Shown here in pieces: positions 22,515 through 37,097 of a stretch of 64,000 bases of DNA. The DNA comes from Phoenix dactylifera (taxonomy: Eukaryota; Streptophyta; Magnoliopsida; Arecales; Arecaceae): NCBI RefSeq assembly GCF_009389715.1, contig NC_052405.1:8411194-8475193 (forward strand), given 5' to 3'. The position numbers and the translations under genes are program-made. The notes beneath the pieces are model-generated. The model was not told the origin of the DNA. It did not search any database and was given only the letters and a program-made list of their open reading frames with translations. The stretch's first letter is position 1. Every line of letters starts with the position of its first letter.

Positions 22515-24850
22515 TGTTAGATGTATGCCCTAGAAGCCAATTTGGCTGACACATTGTTGCTTCTAGGGACATAATTTTGTACTCGACTATTTATTATTGA
22601 ATAAATAAAAGGCATCTTTTCATTCATATTGTTTATGTGTCTATGAATCGTCCAAGAAATTAATAAGATGATGATACATATTCTCAAGAGTTGAGAATTT
22701 GAGCCATGTATCATTGGTGATTAATTTCTAAATGCTCCTGATCAATGGATCATCACGAGGACGGTGATCGATCCGATCAGTGCACAGATCACTTTCCTTC
22801 TGGATGGACGAGACTTGAGTCCACAGTGTAGGGACACTGAAGTGATAGTGCAGGTGCTTGTTAGAGAACAAGGGTACTGAGCGTGACCAAGACAAGAAGT
22901 CACTTGGATGTCTATCCACTCGTCAGTGACTTGCTTGATGTTGCAGTAGTGTGACTGGTCCTTTGACCTGCGGTGCTTCGGCTACTCACAGTGAGGTTAT
23001 TGTAGTTTGACTGCACACATACATGGTCTCTAGCCATATGGGTCCATGCAGTGTAGATTGGCTGCAGTAGGTTCACTGTAGGAGTATGGTATGCACGTAT
23101 AAAGAATCTATCGACCTTGATAGAAAAGGAGTGATCCTATGTGATTTGTTAGACTGAGTTCTAAGACCTTGGCCAAGGCAGTAATATAAAGTGAAAAAGA
23201 GTTTTCCACTATCGAACTCAAGTCGAACAAATCTTGACATATGACAGACAATGGGGTTTGACGAGTTGTCCATGACCTCCGTCCTGTAGGGATCCACGAT
23301 AGTAGGACTGTATCACACGTTAACTGCACCTAGAGGTTCATTATTCCATTCTGCTGGGTAGCCACTACATGCTGCTAGGTGTCACTGGTGGATGGTGGGA
23401 CTCATAGGGATCATCTTGATGATCGATAAACCCTAATGAGTTGAGTTGGAATCGTTCCAACCCATTGAAAGGAGTTTTCAATGATATAGTGATAGAGATC
23501 ACAATATATCTCACTACCAGTCAGAATAGAACCTATGGGGTCACACACACTAGAAGTATTGACCGATCCGATGGTTGAAATCGTGATTAGGAATCACAAG
23601 AAATCAATTTGATTGATAAGAAGTTGAAGAAGGAACAAAGGGAATTAATTAATTGGACTTAAACACAAATCCTACTTCGGGTAGGATTCCTAGAGTCCTA
23701 ATTGGATTAGGACTGGGAATCCTAGTTGGAGTAGGACTGGGATTCCTATTTGGAATAGGATTCCTACAATCCTAATGAGATTAGGAATTTTGAATTGGAT
23801 TCCTACTTGGAGTAGGATTCCTAGAAATCCTAATTGGATTAGGACTTCGAATTCAAATAGAGTCCTAATTGGATTAGGACTAAAATTAAAACAAATCCTA
23901 ATTGGATTAGGATTCCTTAAGTCTAAATTAATTAATAATCTAATAAATCAACATGACTCCTAATTGGATTAGGATTGAAGAGTTCAATTGAGTCATGATT
24001 CATTCAAGTCCTAATTGGATTAGGACTAGCATAGATTGAACCCAATTTTGGCTAATCCTAATTGGATTGGGATTAAACCATGAGAGAGGCACCTAATCCT
24101 CTTTGGAAGAGGATTAGGTTAACCAAGTAAGAGGGGCATGAGCCCCTCTCATCTTGGATGGTGCGGATTGAAGAAGAGAGGGGCCGGCGCCCCCCTTCTT
24201 TCTTTGGAAAACCATCTAGGGCTCCTACTTTGGAGGAGCCCTTGATGGCTATAAAAGGCACCATGAGGCCGGCACCCTAGGGCATTGGAGTCCTCTTCCT
24301 CTTGTGCCGTGGCCACCCTCTTCCTCCCTCTTAGTTGCAGCCGCAAGCAAGGGAAGAAACCTCCAAGTGTTGGCGGCCTCCTCCTCTTCCTTTTCTTCAT
24401 CAAACGCAAGCAACAGAAGAAGGCTGTGCAGGGGCTCATCTTCTTCCTCTTCTTCATCCTTCTTCTTCCTCCTCTCAAGCACTTTCAAGAGTTGAAAGAA
24501 AGAGAGGAGATCAGCCATCGAAGGAAGTCTCTGCAAGGGAGCTAGCACCCCGGGGAGATAAGGAAACATTGATCGGTCCTCTACTTCGTGTGGATACCCG
24601 TAGAGGCCGGACGTTTGAACGGCTTCAAGCGAACCCTCTTCCAAAACCACGAATTCAGATTTGCGGTGATCATCTACCCGCGCAAGGTGAAGATTTGATC
24701 TTCCTAATAGTTTTAAAAGTTTTAATTCTTACCTAATTACGAAAGGTCTCGAAACAACGTTCATGCGATGAACGTCGAACCCGTGCATGCCGATTCCGCT
24801 GCCATCTGAAAAATTTTTGAAATATCAGCGGCATGGGCGGGTTCCCAACA
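22515..24850 (+). repeat. 3' LTR of the nested copia
   Basis: 2336 bp, same length as the 5' LTR. The palindrome array recurs at 23669-24118 and the TATA box at 24250-24257. Confidence 0.96.
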
Positions 24851-26125
24851 GATTAGTCTGTCTGAGTTAACAAAGGTAAGAATCCTTGTACGCCAATCCT
24901 ACATGATATAAATATTTTGCACTATATATATATGTTTGATATGCTATGATCCAGGCAAAGCAAAATGGTTTTTATATTTAAATTGTATTTTGATCGTCTT
25001 TGCTTGTGATTGGTATAATGATAGATGCATGCATGCGCATAACCTACACCTGCAAAATTTGACTGATGGATGTGGTGCTCTAAACTAACCATATGATATT
25101 GGTTGCCCCGTCACGGGCTGGAAACGTGACTGTGGTTAGTTTATAGCCGGAAATAAACATAAAGAAAATTGATGTGTAGATGTAAACTGGATTGTATGAA
25201 AAGGAACTTTGGGTTTATCTTGTTATTATGGCAGGCCCCGTCACAGGCTGAAAATGTGGTATTTTGGTAGGCCCCCTCACAGGCTAGAAATGTGGAACTA
25301 TAATGTGCAGGCCCCGCCACAGGCTGAAAATGTGATATTTTGGTAGGCCCCCTCACAGGCTAGAAATGTGGAACTATAATGTGCAGGCCCCGCCACAGGC
25401 TGAAAATGTGATACTTTGGCAGGCCCCATCACAGGCTAGAAATGTGGAACTATAATGTGCAGGCCCCGCCACAGGCTGAAAATGTGATAATTTGGTTGCC
25501 CCACTACAGGCTGAGAAATGTGACCAAGATTTGACCCAAAGTCGGAAAGATAATTAATCTGGATCAAGTTGAAGAAAAGACATTGAAACTATAATACAAG
25601 TTTATGAGCTATCATATGCTATATATTTCTTGTGTGGCTGGACTTTTATTGATGTTTGATGTACATACTTGTATCGATTATTTGAGCTTTGATAGCCGGT
25701 TTATGACTTCATAATATGTGCTTCAACTTGTCGTGGTTTTCAGATTTTTATTATTATTGTGTTGGTGTGGATGTGTAGGGATTCTTACTGGGCTGTAAAG
25801 CTCATTCCCTTTTTTTTTCTTTCATTTTATCAGAGTTGCAGGATGCTTAGATTTGGATGGGATGGGCGCAGAGTGCAAGTATCAGAGTCATTAGCTAGTT
25901 AATTTGTTTATCCTTCTTTGATGTCGATGAACATTTGAAGATTTTGTATTGAACTAATTTGTTTATTTGGACATGTCGGACTGCTCTATTTGAATTACTA
26001 GATTAATTGTGGATTTATTGGAATTTTTGGTTAATCATAGGCCTTGCATGATCTTTAGGACACTGCTCTAGGGCTCATGCGGCCAGTCGCGTACCGGACC
26101 CGGGTGCTGGGTTCGGGGCGTGACA
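24851..26125 (+). repeat. 3' LTR of the gypsy-like element, second part
   Basis: Resumes at GATTAGTCTGTCTGAG and ends GGGCGTGACA, then GATTC (TSD). It contains the second copy of the dyad array (about 25102-25523), in which the last unit has one arm changed (CACA to TACA). Confidence 0.95.
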
Positions 26126-26243
26126 GATTCAGAATTGCATAACAACTCCACTTTGGGTGCTAAAAGACTATGATCCCCAGGCAGCAACAAGTCATCCTGA
26201 TTACCAACAGCAAGTGCATAGCTTCTCTTCAATTAGCGTCGAA

Positions 26244-26489
26244 TCAGCGGAGGCCTGGTCGAGAGTGGAACGGAAAGTACGGGGTCATCGAGGCGGCCAC
26301 GTCCAGGTTGCTCTTCTTCTTCTGCTGCTGCTGCTTGTTCACCTCCTTCTCTTTCTTCTTCTCCTTCTTCTTCTTCTTCTTATTCTCTTCCTTTAGCTTT
26401 GGGTTGGAGGAGGGCTCCTCCTCTTTTGATGATGCTTTTGTGGGGAAGACATGGGCAAGGACTGGCATGCAAGGAAAGCTAAGTTTCAT
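26244..26489 (-). CDS. Small lysine-rich protein, 81 aa, unidentified
   Basis: A single-exon candidate starting MKLSFPCMPVLAHVF and ending PYFPFHSRPGLR-stop, with a central K/E/Q-rich low-complexity block (about residues 33-59). I do not recognise the family. Support for a real gene: a TATA box (TATATAA, 26577-26571) sits 82 bp upstream of the ATG with no intervening ATG, and the conserved-looking C-terminal part uses GC-ending codons as host genes do. No signal peptide or clear membrane segment. The 17-kb nested retrotransposon inserted 118 bp beyond the stop codon, in the 3' UTR or just past it. Chance origin of the lysine run from a CTT repeat cannot be excluded. Confidence 0.5.
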   Translation of the reverse strand: MKLSFPCMPVLAHVFPTKASSKEEEPSSNPKLKEENKKKKKKEKKKEKEVNKQQQQKKKSNLDVAASMTPYFPFHSRPGLR

Positions 26490-26570
26490 CTCTGTTCTTG
26501 CTGCAATCTCTGAACCAACTAGTTCTATTGTTTCAATTTGATTTGGTAGCTGGGAGCCTGGCTGATAGTC

Positions 26571-26577
26571 TTATATA
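26571..26577 (-). promoter_or_regulatory. TATA box of the small lysine-rich gene
   Basis: Minus strand GGTATATAAGACT; about 50 bp of 5' UTR would remain before the ATG at 26489. Confidence 0.5.
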
Positions 26578-26599
26578 CCAGGTAAGCAAACAATTAGAT

Positions 26600-28300
26600 C
26601 ATGTAGTTGCAGAAAATCACCAGTATGTCCTCGTTCCTTTTTATCAAAGACCGTGGACTTAGGTGACAGAGTGTTACACCGACTGCATGCATTAACAATT
26701 TAAGGATTGCTCCATTGTATTATAGAACAGCTAAATATTAAAAAGAGATTAGATATATGTCATCATCAACAGCCATAACTATTGTAATCTTGAGCTCGCT
26801 GCTGAATTATTTTAAGTGTTCACTTTTTTAGGGAGAAGGATTAAAAGTGCATATTTTGTTCTAGAAAAAATACATAGAGAAAGATCGAAACGTTTGAGGA
26901 AAAACTTGGACTCTGTTTGGTAGTTTTTCCATATTTTGTGTTTTGTTTTCTTACAAAATGAAAAAGCTCAAGGAAGTTTGATGCGAGAGACAACATATGA
27001 ACAAGACTCTTGTCATTCTGCGCTTTTAATTTTGTCTTTTTTAAAAGCAATAAAGTCTTATTGTCGAACACTCTGAAAATTTTATAAATAATTAGAAAAA
27101 TTAGAAAGTTTCGTGGGTTATGTTTGTTCAATTTTATTAAATTTTTTGAATTTTGAAAATAAAAACAAAAAACAAAAACAATATCTTGAACATATTTATT
27201 TAATTATTAATATTTATCATTTTTATTATTATTGTCTCGGATCTAGATTTCTTCCAAAATAAAGAGGGATGCCAGAGAATAAAGCCATGATTATTTTTTG
27301 TTAAAATTCTTTTTAGTTTAAAAATACTTGGTCCTAAGCTAATCTGACCCGATATATAAACTCATATAACACATTTATTAAATGAATTAGATGGATTTTA
27401 AATAGATTAAACTGATTTAAATGGATTAGATGGATTTTAAATAGATTGAACTGATTTAAACAGATAAAACAAGTTAGACGGATCGAATTAAATAGATCAG
27501 AAATAAATTAAATAGATTTCAAACAGATTAAATAAATTTTAAATAGATTAAATAGATCCGATCATAACCAATCCAGATCAAAACATGTTAGCGAGTCAGT
27601 TTATAGCTAAACCCAACTTGTTTAATAAATAAATTTAGATAGGTCGACCTAAATCCATTTATGTCCAATCTAAATCTCTAAAATAGGTGTTCACAGCGCA
27701 GATCATAAATTACCACCCCTACTCTCTACTATTTCTCTTTCTAAATTTCATCTTTCTTCGCCGCTACTGTTCTCCAAAACCTTTTGCTCCCATTAAACTA
27801 TAGGAAGCCCTCATATTTCTCTTTCTAAATTTTATTTTTCTTCTCCAATACCGTTGTCCAAAACCTTTTGCTCTCATTTAACCATAGAAGGCCTCCGGTC
27901 AGATGAGCTCCGACAACCTTCGGGTTTTTTTTTTTTTACCTACGTGCAGATGAACAGATTGAAACTTCTTTTTCTCGCACAGGTCCACCAGCAACCTACC
28001 TTCTGGAACAGATTTTCAGCGGCAACAAATGTTTATTCATTTGAATCAATTGTATTAACTTAGGAATTTCATAATTCTTATTTAATAATTTCCACAACAG
28101 AACTTAAGAAATCCATCGACTCAAAATTTCTCAGAAATGAGAAAAGAAAACATATCCGGCTTCTTTAATCTCCAGAAGAAGCTTACATCATGCAAGAAAC
28201 AAAAGACAAGCCCATTACAGACAAAGGGTATGTCACAACTCACAAAAATCTTTTCAACTAGCAGAAAGGATAAGAACTGGGCTCATCTCACAGCCGAACT
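26600..28300. other. AT-rich intergenic region
   Basis: No supportable gene. From about 27360 to 27560 there are irregular repeats of 'GATTAAATAGAT / GGATTTTAAATAGATT' type. At 27730-27897 an 84-bp unit is tandemly duplicated (TATTTCTCTTTCTAAATTT...CCAAAACCTTTTGCTC, second unit from 27814). The right end is the 3' flank of ADH1. Confidence 0.7.
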
Positions 28301-28312
28301 CAGTTGCCTTAT

Positions 28313-28318
28313 TTTATT
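28313..28318 (-). terminator. Polyadenylation signal of ADH1
   Basis: AATAAA on the minus strand, about 61 bases downstream of the ADH1 stop codon. Confidence 0.55.
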
Positions 28319-28378
28319 AGAACACAAAGTTTAAGATCGATGGGGCATAAGACATGCTTTATAGCAATAAGCTTTTCT

Positions 28379-31644
<3,266 letters not shown>

Positions 31645-31797
31645 CTCCACCACCTCTTAATCTGTCTCTCTCTCAAACTCTTCCTCAAGCGCCCCTTCAA
31701 AGATCAAACCTTTTTTTTCTTGACAAGAATCCAAAGATCGCTCCAAAGACGCTACCTTTCACAACTTCGATTGGAGAGCACCAGGCGCTGAAGCAGC

Positions 31798-31806
31798 TAT
31801 ATATAG
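31798..31806 (-). promoter_or_regulatory. ADH1 TATA box
   Basis: CTATATATAG on the minus strand, about 155 bp upstream of the ADH1 start codon, leaving a 5' UTR of roughly 120 nt. Confidence 0.75.
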
Positions 31807-31922
31807 GCAACAGATAGAGAGAGGCACTGAAGACTTGCTTTTTCTTTTTTCCCCAAATTCTATCAAAGTCCCCACGGTTTTGCCTCTGTCGCTGGAAAAT
31901 CCCTTACCACGGCGTCAGCACA

Positions 31923-31928
31923 AAACCA
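31923..31928 (-). promoter_or_regulatory. Candidate anaerobic response element core
   Basis: TGGTTT in gene sense, about 120 bp upstream of the TATA box. This core is established in maize and Arabidopsis ADH1 promoters. It is short and could occur by chance; its position supports it. Confidence 0.4.
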
Positions 31929-32216
31929 GTTTTCAGTTGCGGTGCTCCTTTTTGATTCTTTTATTAACTGGGGCATGCAAATAAAACAAACGGGTTGTTG
32001 CATGTTGGTCCAATAATATGCTGACCTTTGATTTGGACTTATCACCGATGAGGGGAATTGGACTCGAGGGGAGGGAGAGAGAGAGAGAGATAAGGCAGGA
32101 ATCTAAAACCATGGTCTGGACCCGGAAACCGACCCTGGTTTTCCTAGACCAGCCGGTTCAGCGCCACTTGGTTTAGATCCGCGGGCGCTGACTGGCTGCA
32201 CCTCGGTCCTCGAGAT

Positions 32217-33000
32217 CGAATTTAGTTGCCACAAAATTACGATCCATGAAACCATCCTGCGGGTATTAAAGGATGGTAAGCCATTAAGCACCCTGATCAC
32301 GTATTAGCGGATTCATATCACACGCACTGAGAGACTTATCATGTCCATCAAATGGTGTAAAGCAAAGCTGGTCGAAATGGAAATTATTAGAAACTTGGCT
32401 AAATGCACTGCTTTTCCCTAATTCATGTCTTATAATGTCTTTCTATGAATTGGACCATCCCAGAGTTATCGGCTCGATTTGATTTTTCAACATCTTGGAT
32501 ATGCACCCTGGCATTTCACATGTGATGTTGATCGAGGCAACTCCATCCTAATTTGGCTTAGGTTTATTTTACTAAACCAAAATAATTCGATCCTTAAGCA
32601 TCTTATTTGTGCCTTTTCTTTGTGGATTTGGTTGTAACATAAAATAAATCACTTATGTCTGCTTGGTTCTGAAAGACGATCTAATCTCTAGAGGAGGAGA
32701 ATATTGAGGAATTTGAGCCATCTACTTGGTCAATTAGATTGAAGAGTCGGGTGCAAGCGACATTTCCAATTGGACGACATTTGGATGGATTCAAGTTCGA
32801 AAGACATTTCCACTTCGACGACAAATCAAAGGACTCAATTGATTGACCATGATATTTCCAACTTCAATCTTCTGCTGGTTGCAACTATTTCCTTGAAGCA
32901 TATAACAAGAGAATATGGATTCAAATTCAAAAGATATTTCCAAATCGACAATTAAAAGACTCAATTGATTCACAATGATATTTCCGACTTTAATCTTCAG
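32217..33000. repeat. Dispersed duplicate, copy 2 (partner at 5654-6411)
   Basis: Begins within CGAATTTAGTTGCCACAAAATTACG and runs parallel to 5654-6411. Here the TTAGT that hosts the MITE and copia insertions in copy 1 is uninterrupted. It lies about 400 bp upstream of the ADH1 TATA box. About 500 further bases to the right (33001-33534) show no recognisable feature. Confidence 0.85.
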
Positions 33001-33532
33001 ATAAAAAACAATCAAATCTTATACCATGGGTCATTTGAAAGTAAAGTTCTTTTTCGAGCTATGGAGGAAGCTTCGACCATATGAGAAGATGCTTCTATAT
33101 ATTTTAGATCTCTCTTTCCCCCTGATGAAAGAAAATAATCCTCCTCATTGCACTTCAATCCATTTCGATAAGCACCACTTCTTAAATAGAAGGATAAAAT
33201 GATCTTTTCTACTAACTATTACCGAATAAACAAGCATAGCATAGTTGAACACACAGTGGTTATGAAAGGCATCGGAATTAGACAAGTTGCCACATTGCCA
33301 TCTGCGAACAAGAACATATGAAATATGCAGTTTGGTGATGACGTTTTCGGGGATTTTTCAAAGTCAGAAGGTTATTGCAAGACGGTGGAGAATTCACATA
33401 GCCTTTCTTCACCTACCAATCATCTGTGATCAGTGTGCGTGTGGCCAGCACAAGAGAACTAATGCTTGATGTTAATTAATTAGCATCAACCGCATTGTAT
33501 AATATACATGCTTTGCCAAATCTCTCTAATGC

Positions 33533-33534
<2 letters not shown>

Positions 33535-33594
<60 letters not shown>
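33535..33594. repeat. (AT)n microsatellite
   Basis: About 60 bp of pure AT repeat directly abutting the TRIM-like element, which probably inserted into it. Confidence 0.97.
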
Positions 33595-33600
<6 letters not shown>

Positions 33601-33616
33601 GGGGTTTCCGAATTTA

Positions 33617-33659
33617 GTCCCACATCGACCGAGTAGCGGAAAGGTATGTACCTTATAAT
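33617..33659 (+). promoter_or_regulatory. snRNA-type USE plus TATA in TRIM LTR 1
   Basis: GTCCCACATCG (33617-33627) matches the plant snRNA upstream sequence element RTCCCACATCG exactly. TATAAT (33654-33659) follows after 26 bp, the spacing known for Pol III-transcribed plant snRNA genes such as U6. Function is inferred. Confidence 0.5.
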
Positions 33660-34003
33660 GAGGAGGCTTTAAGCCTTTCCTATAGAGGGTCCTTTTGTGG
33701 GATAAAACCGTGAGGGGCGTTGGCGGGTGACCCCTGTGCGAGCTTCGCGCCCACAGACAAGTGCGCCCCCTGCACGAGCTCCGCGCCAGCAGGGCATCCC
33801 CAAAGCGGACAATATTTCGGAAGGGACGCAGTCGCTTTCGCTGCTCGAATCGGTGGGGGATTATGCTGGTGACGATGTGCAAATCCCGCATCAGATGGCG
33901 CTAGAGAAAGAGCCTGGCCTTTCGCCTTCCCGGCAAGGAGTCTCTAACCCAGCACAGGATCTTCCCGCTAGGGGGGCTGTGTTGTGGGGGGTTCCCGAAT
34001 TTA

Positions 34004-34046
34004 GTCCCACATCGACCAAATAGCGGAAAGGTCTGTGCCTTATAAT
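34004..34046 (+). promoter_or_regulatory. snRNA-type USE plus TATA in TRIM LTR 2
   Basis: GTCCCACATCG (34004-34014) and TATAAT (34041-34046), again 26 bp apart although the bases between have changed (ACCGAG versus ACCAAA). Confidence 0.5.
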
Positions 34047-34271
34047 GAGGAGGCTTAAGCCTTTCCTCTCAAGGGCCCTTTTCTGGAACAAAACCGTGAG
34101 GGGCGTTGGCGGGTGACCCCTGTGCGAGCTTCGCGCCCATAGACAGGTGCGCCCCCTGCGCGAGCTCCGTGCCAGCAGGGCATCCCCAAAGCGGACAATA
34201 CCTCGAGAGACGCAGTCACTTTCGCTGCTCGTGGGAGGCTATGCTGGTGACAGGGTGCAAATCCCGCATCA

Positions 34272-35682
34272 TACATACACACACACCTGCCCATAGGAGA
34301 GAGAGAGAGAAAAAAGCTTAATAATAGAGAGGGTATGAAGGGGGAAGATGCTGCCGCGCATGTGTTCTAGTTGGCAAAATAGCTGGACTAGCAGTACAAG
34401 ATAACATTGTTTAGAGTAATGCCATGAGGCTCCTTGTCATATGGCATGAATTGGTGCAATTCATTGAATTGGAGGTATGGTATTAAGTACCAATACCCCA
34501 CTTGGACATGCAATGCTTTTTTTCTTTGCAGCTAATGGTAGGGATTCAATATTAGAGGTCTAATTCACCGTACCACCACCTACCACTTTGTTACATTTGC
34601 AAAAGAATTATTAAGAATTCGTTTGGTTTGCAAGAAAAAAAAAATAAAGAATACGGTGAACAAAAAATAAAAAAAATATTTTTTGTTAGATTAGAGTTTC
34701 CAAAAAAAAAAGTGATAAAAAAATAGCACTAGAAAAAAAAAATTTATGGAAGACATAGAAAACTATTTTTCTACTTATTCAGAATTCAGGTATTTTTTTT
34801 AAAAGTATTTTTAATCCATCAAAACTCATTGATAATTTTTTATTAAGAATATAATAATTATTTTATAATTTTTAAAAAAAATAGCTGCTCAAACAAATTT
34901 AAATCATTCTAAAAATATGTTATTTTTTTATTATCAACCAAATATATATATTTTTGAAGCAAATGAGTCGTAAAGAGAAACTTTGGATTGCTGCGAAGAA
35001 GCGGAGGGGAGGGTAATACCAGGTGGAAGTTCACGGAAAGATCTGCCTTTTGACTTTGGCAGCTGTCGTGCAAAATTCCGCCCTTCCTGAAACCAGAGTT
35101 AGCTTTGTAATGTATGAATTGACCTTGATCTGGGATGGACATCGGGCGAGTCCTTTTGTCGTGGGCTGACGGTAACGGTAACATGGACCATTGAAATTTC
35201 TAGAAGTGGTACATGATGGAGGAATGGAGGAAAAAAGATGCGTGTCCATGCATATCAGAACTCAATTGACCGCGTGAGGCTACTTTTTGCTTTCGAGAGC
35301 CGATTCACGTGGTGCTTTGTGGCGATAACAACGGCCCCGCTGGCCCCTGGCTTTGTGGCGTGCATCATGTGTGGTCGTCGTAGGCGTGGCTGCTTGTGAC
35401 TAAAAGAAAGAACGCGACTTTGTTTTCAACGGGGCCATTCCGGTTCGAAATATGCAGATATCGATTAAATATGGAGATTAGGTATTTTCCACTTGATTTA
35501 TTTGTTGGAAGTGTTACTGGTCCTCTGGTACTGAGGTAATGCTGGAGTGACGTATTTACATGCGGATTTGCCCGTGCTAGTGGAGAGGGTATAAGAAACT
35601 TGGAAGGAGGGCCTACTGGAGGCTGCTAAGCCGGTGGAGTTAATTCCCCTCTCCCCTCCTTTTTTTATAGCAAAAAAAAAAA
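34272..35682. other. Intergenic, A/T-rich with poly-A patches
   Basis: No supportable gene. 34620-34960 is dominated by A-runs; 35240-35440 is a less biased stretch without a recognisable frame. Confidence 0.65.
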
Positions 35683-35908
35683 ATCTTAAAAAGGGCAATG
35701 AGAAAAAATGATTGAAAAAAAGATTTTTTTTCTTAATTTTTAAATTTTTCTTAAGAAAAAAAGCACTAAAAAAATATTTTGAATATCTTACGTCTTTTTG
35801 CTTAAAAAGGGTCTTCGGCTAATAAAATTGCAAGAGTCAAGCAATACATTGCTCAAATTATAATTAATGAGATAACACCTATTTATTATTAATATATATG
35901 TATAGAAG
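35683..35908 (+). repeat. Repeat arm A, inverted partner at 41929-42151
   Basis: About 225 bp (CTTAAAAAGGGCAATGAG...GAGATAACACCTATTTATT) recur in reverse complement at 41929-42151 at roughly 90 percent identity. The block contains TTAAAAAGGG twice. No terminal inverted repeats or coding sequence were found; possibly a MITE fragment. Confidence 0.8.
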
Positions 35909-36473
35909 CCGGAAAAGAGGCTTTATCGACATCAACATGCTTAGCATGTTGAGGTGAATTTGCATCAAAATATCCAATATTAAGTTTCTTTTTCAGAAAG
36001 TTATGGAAGATTTATCGAAAAAATATGCCGGTGCTGATAAAATTTCAATTATTTTGTAAAATGCATTCCACTATTCATAATTCAAGGATTTCCTATTAAT
36101 TTTTGTCTATTTTTTTTTTTTTAGAAACCAATGCTTAATAACTTAGAGGTCCATTCTAATTTAGGAAACCATTTTTACTATATATTTAATATTTATCTTT
36201 TTATTTTCTTCAGAAAAATTTGTATCCAACCAAAAATTGGAAAAACTTGTTAGCCCTATCTAAGTATCCCAATGACAAAGAGGTAGTGCAGGCGCTTCAG
36301 CAACGGGAAAGACGTAGCTCTGTCTGCCATCGAGTTATCGGTTTCACAAGAAAACCTAATCTCTGAAAAGAAAAGATGTTTGCGATCCCTTACCTGCTCG
36401 ATTAAAGAAAGTGGGATCTGTTTTCCCCTCGTCTTTTTTTTTTTATAATGCCCGGCTTGGAAATAAAAAATCA

Positions 36474-36534
36474 ACACGCGGAGCAAAAAATCGCGATTGA
36501 CCGAATCAAATGCTTTTTGGATGTCTATCTTGGT
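36474..36534 (-). pseudogene. LINE-like reverse transcriptase scrap
   Basis: Minus-strand translation gives KIDIQKAFDSVNRDFLL, the conserved early RT block of plant non-LTR retrotransposons. The flanking translation is unrelated, so only about 20 codons survive. Confidence 0.55.
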
Positions 36535-37068
36535 ACTACACAGGTAGGGAAACCAGCTAGCGCAAAGGAAGGGAGACGGGGTCAGATGCAATCATGAAGG
36601 GATCTTTGGCCGCTGAAGAGGAAGAACAAGAGTCTGGTTGCGCTATTTCACCGACCGTCACTTCTCCTTTCGGTATCATACATAGCCTGTTCCTGGGCCA
36701 ATTGATCCAGTTGGAGCTTATCGTTTTCCTATTGAAGAATCGTTTTTTCAGGAGTTTCTGCCTGGCCTTACCCGAGCGCAGAACGGAAGTTAATCGAATT
36801 CGACCGGTTCCCCTTATTAGTAAATTCCGCTTTTAACGTATCAGGTGGGAATGGTATCGCCTCTTTTCTTTCCGCAATGGAATCGGCTTAAGCTCGACCT
36901 TTTCTTTCATTTCCTATCAGCCGCAAGCAAAGATCATATAGCCTAATTGACTGCAAGTTGAATAAGCTATTCGGGTTCACTAGTTGCCAACAACTTCTAG
37001 TTTCATTCTTTTCTTGTACCTCCTGCAACTTCCAATTTCGGTCCAGGCTTGGGGAGGGGAGCGCTAAC

Positions 37069-37097
37069 AGTTGGGCGCTTTAACCATTCAGCCATGG
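37069..37097 (-). pseudogene. Plastid trnI-CAU 5' fragment
   Basis: On the minus strand, 29 bases starting CCATGGCTGAATGG match the 5' half of plastid trnI-CAU as I remember it, then diverge before the anticodon. It cannot fold as a tRNA. Confidence 0.7.

Larger units (their letters stand above)
14643..24850 (+). mobile_element. Young full-length Ty1/copia retrotransposon, nested
   Basis: 10,208 bp between GATTA duplications (14638-14642 and 24851-24855), inserted in the right LTR of the gypsy-like element. Both LTRs are exactly 2336 bp; I see four substitutions between them (one in each pair near 14689/22561, 15055/22927, 16688/24560 and 16702/24574). It has a tRNA-Met primer site, a 1.5-kb leader, one uninterrupted gag-pol frame and a purine tract. 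At about 0.2 percent LTR divergence it is by far the youngest insertion here. The protease active site carries a substitution (see the gag-pol entry). Confidence 0.97.
9003..26125 (+). mobile_element. Non-autonomous gypsy-like LTR element, split by a nested copia
   Basis: LTRs of about 2.4 kb begin TGTAATACCCCTAAA and end GGGCGTGACA, and a perfect TSD GATTC flanks the whole (8998-9002 and 26126-26130). A tRNA-Met primer site follows the left LTR and a purine tract precedes the right one. The 2.1-kb interior has no gag or pol. The phrase before the purine tract (TTCGAGGACGAAATTT) is familiar from plant Ty3/gypsy chromovirus-type elements; that lineage call is inference. Without the nested copia it is about 6.9 kb. 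LTR copies differ by roughly 15 to 25 substitutions plus poly-A length changes, older than the nested copia. Confidence 0.92.
33595..34271 (+). mobile_element. TRIM-like element with two ~295-bp direct terminal repeats
   Basis: Two direct repeats (33595-33893 and 33980-34271) start TGTTGTGGGG and end CCCGCATCA, around an 86-bp interior that encodes nothing. The interior begins GATGGCGCTAGAG (possible primer site; tRNA not identified) and ends in a G-run that could be a purine tract. Flanks TATAT and TACAT agree at four of five bases. The size fits a terminal-repeat retrotransposon in miniature. Each LTR carries an snRNA-type USE and TATA. Orientation is inferred from the primer-site and purine-tract positions. 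Confidence 0.72.

Noticed and set aside
33727-34023. 98-codon open frame
   Set aside because: Spans the TRIM LTR and interior; content follows the repeat and no known domain is seen.
33595-34271. Cassandra-type TRIM carrying a 5S rRNA promoter
   Set aside because: No 5S rRNA-like sequence is present; the promoter motif is of snRNA type instead.
37069-37097. Functional tRNA gene
   Set aside because: Only the 5' half matches; there is no anticodon arm or acceptor 3' strand.
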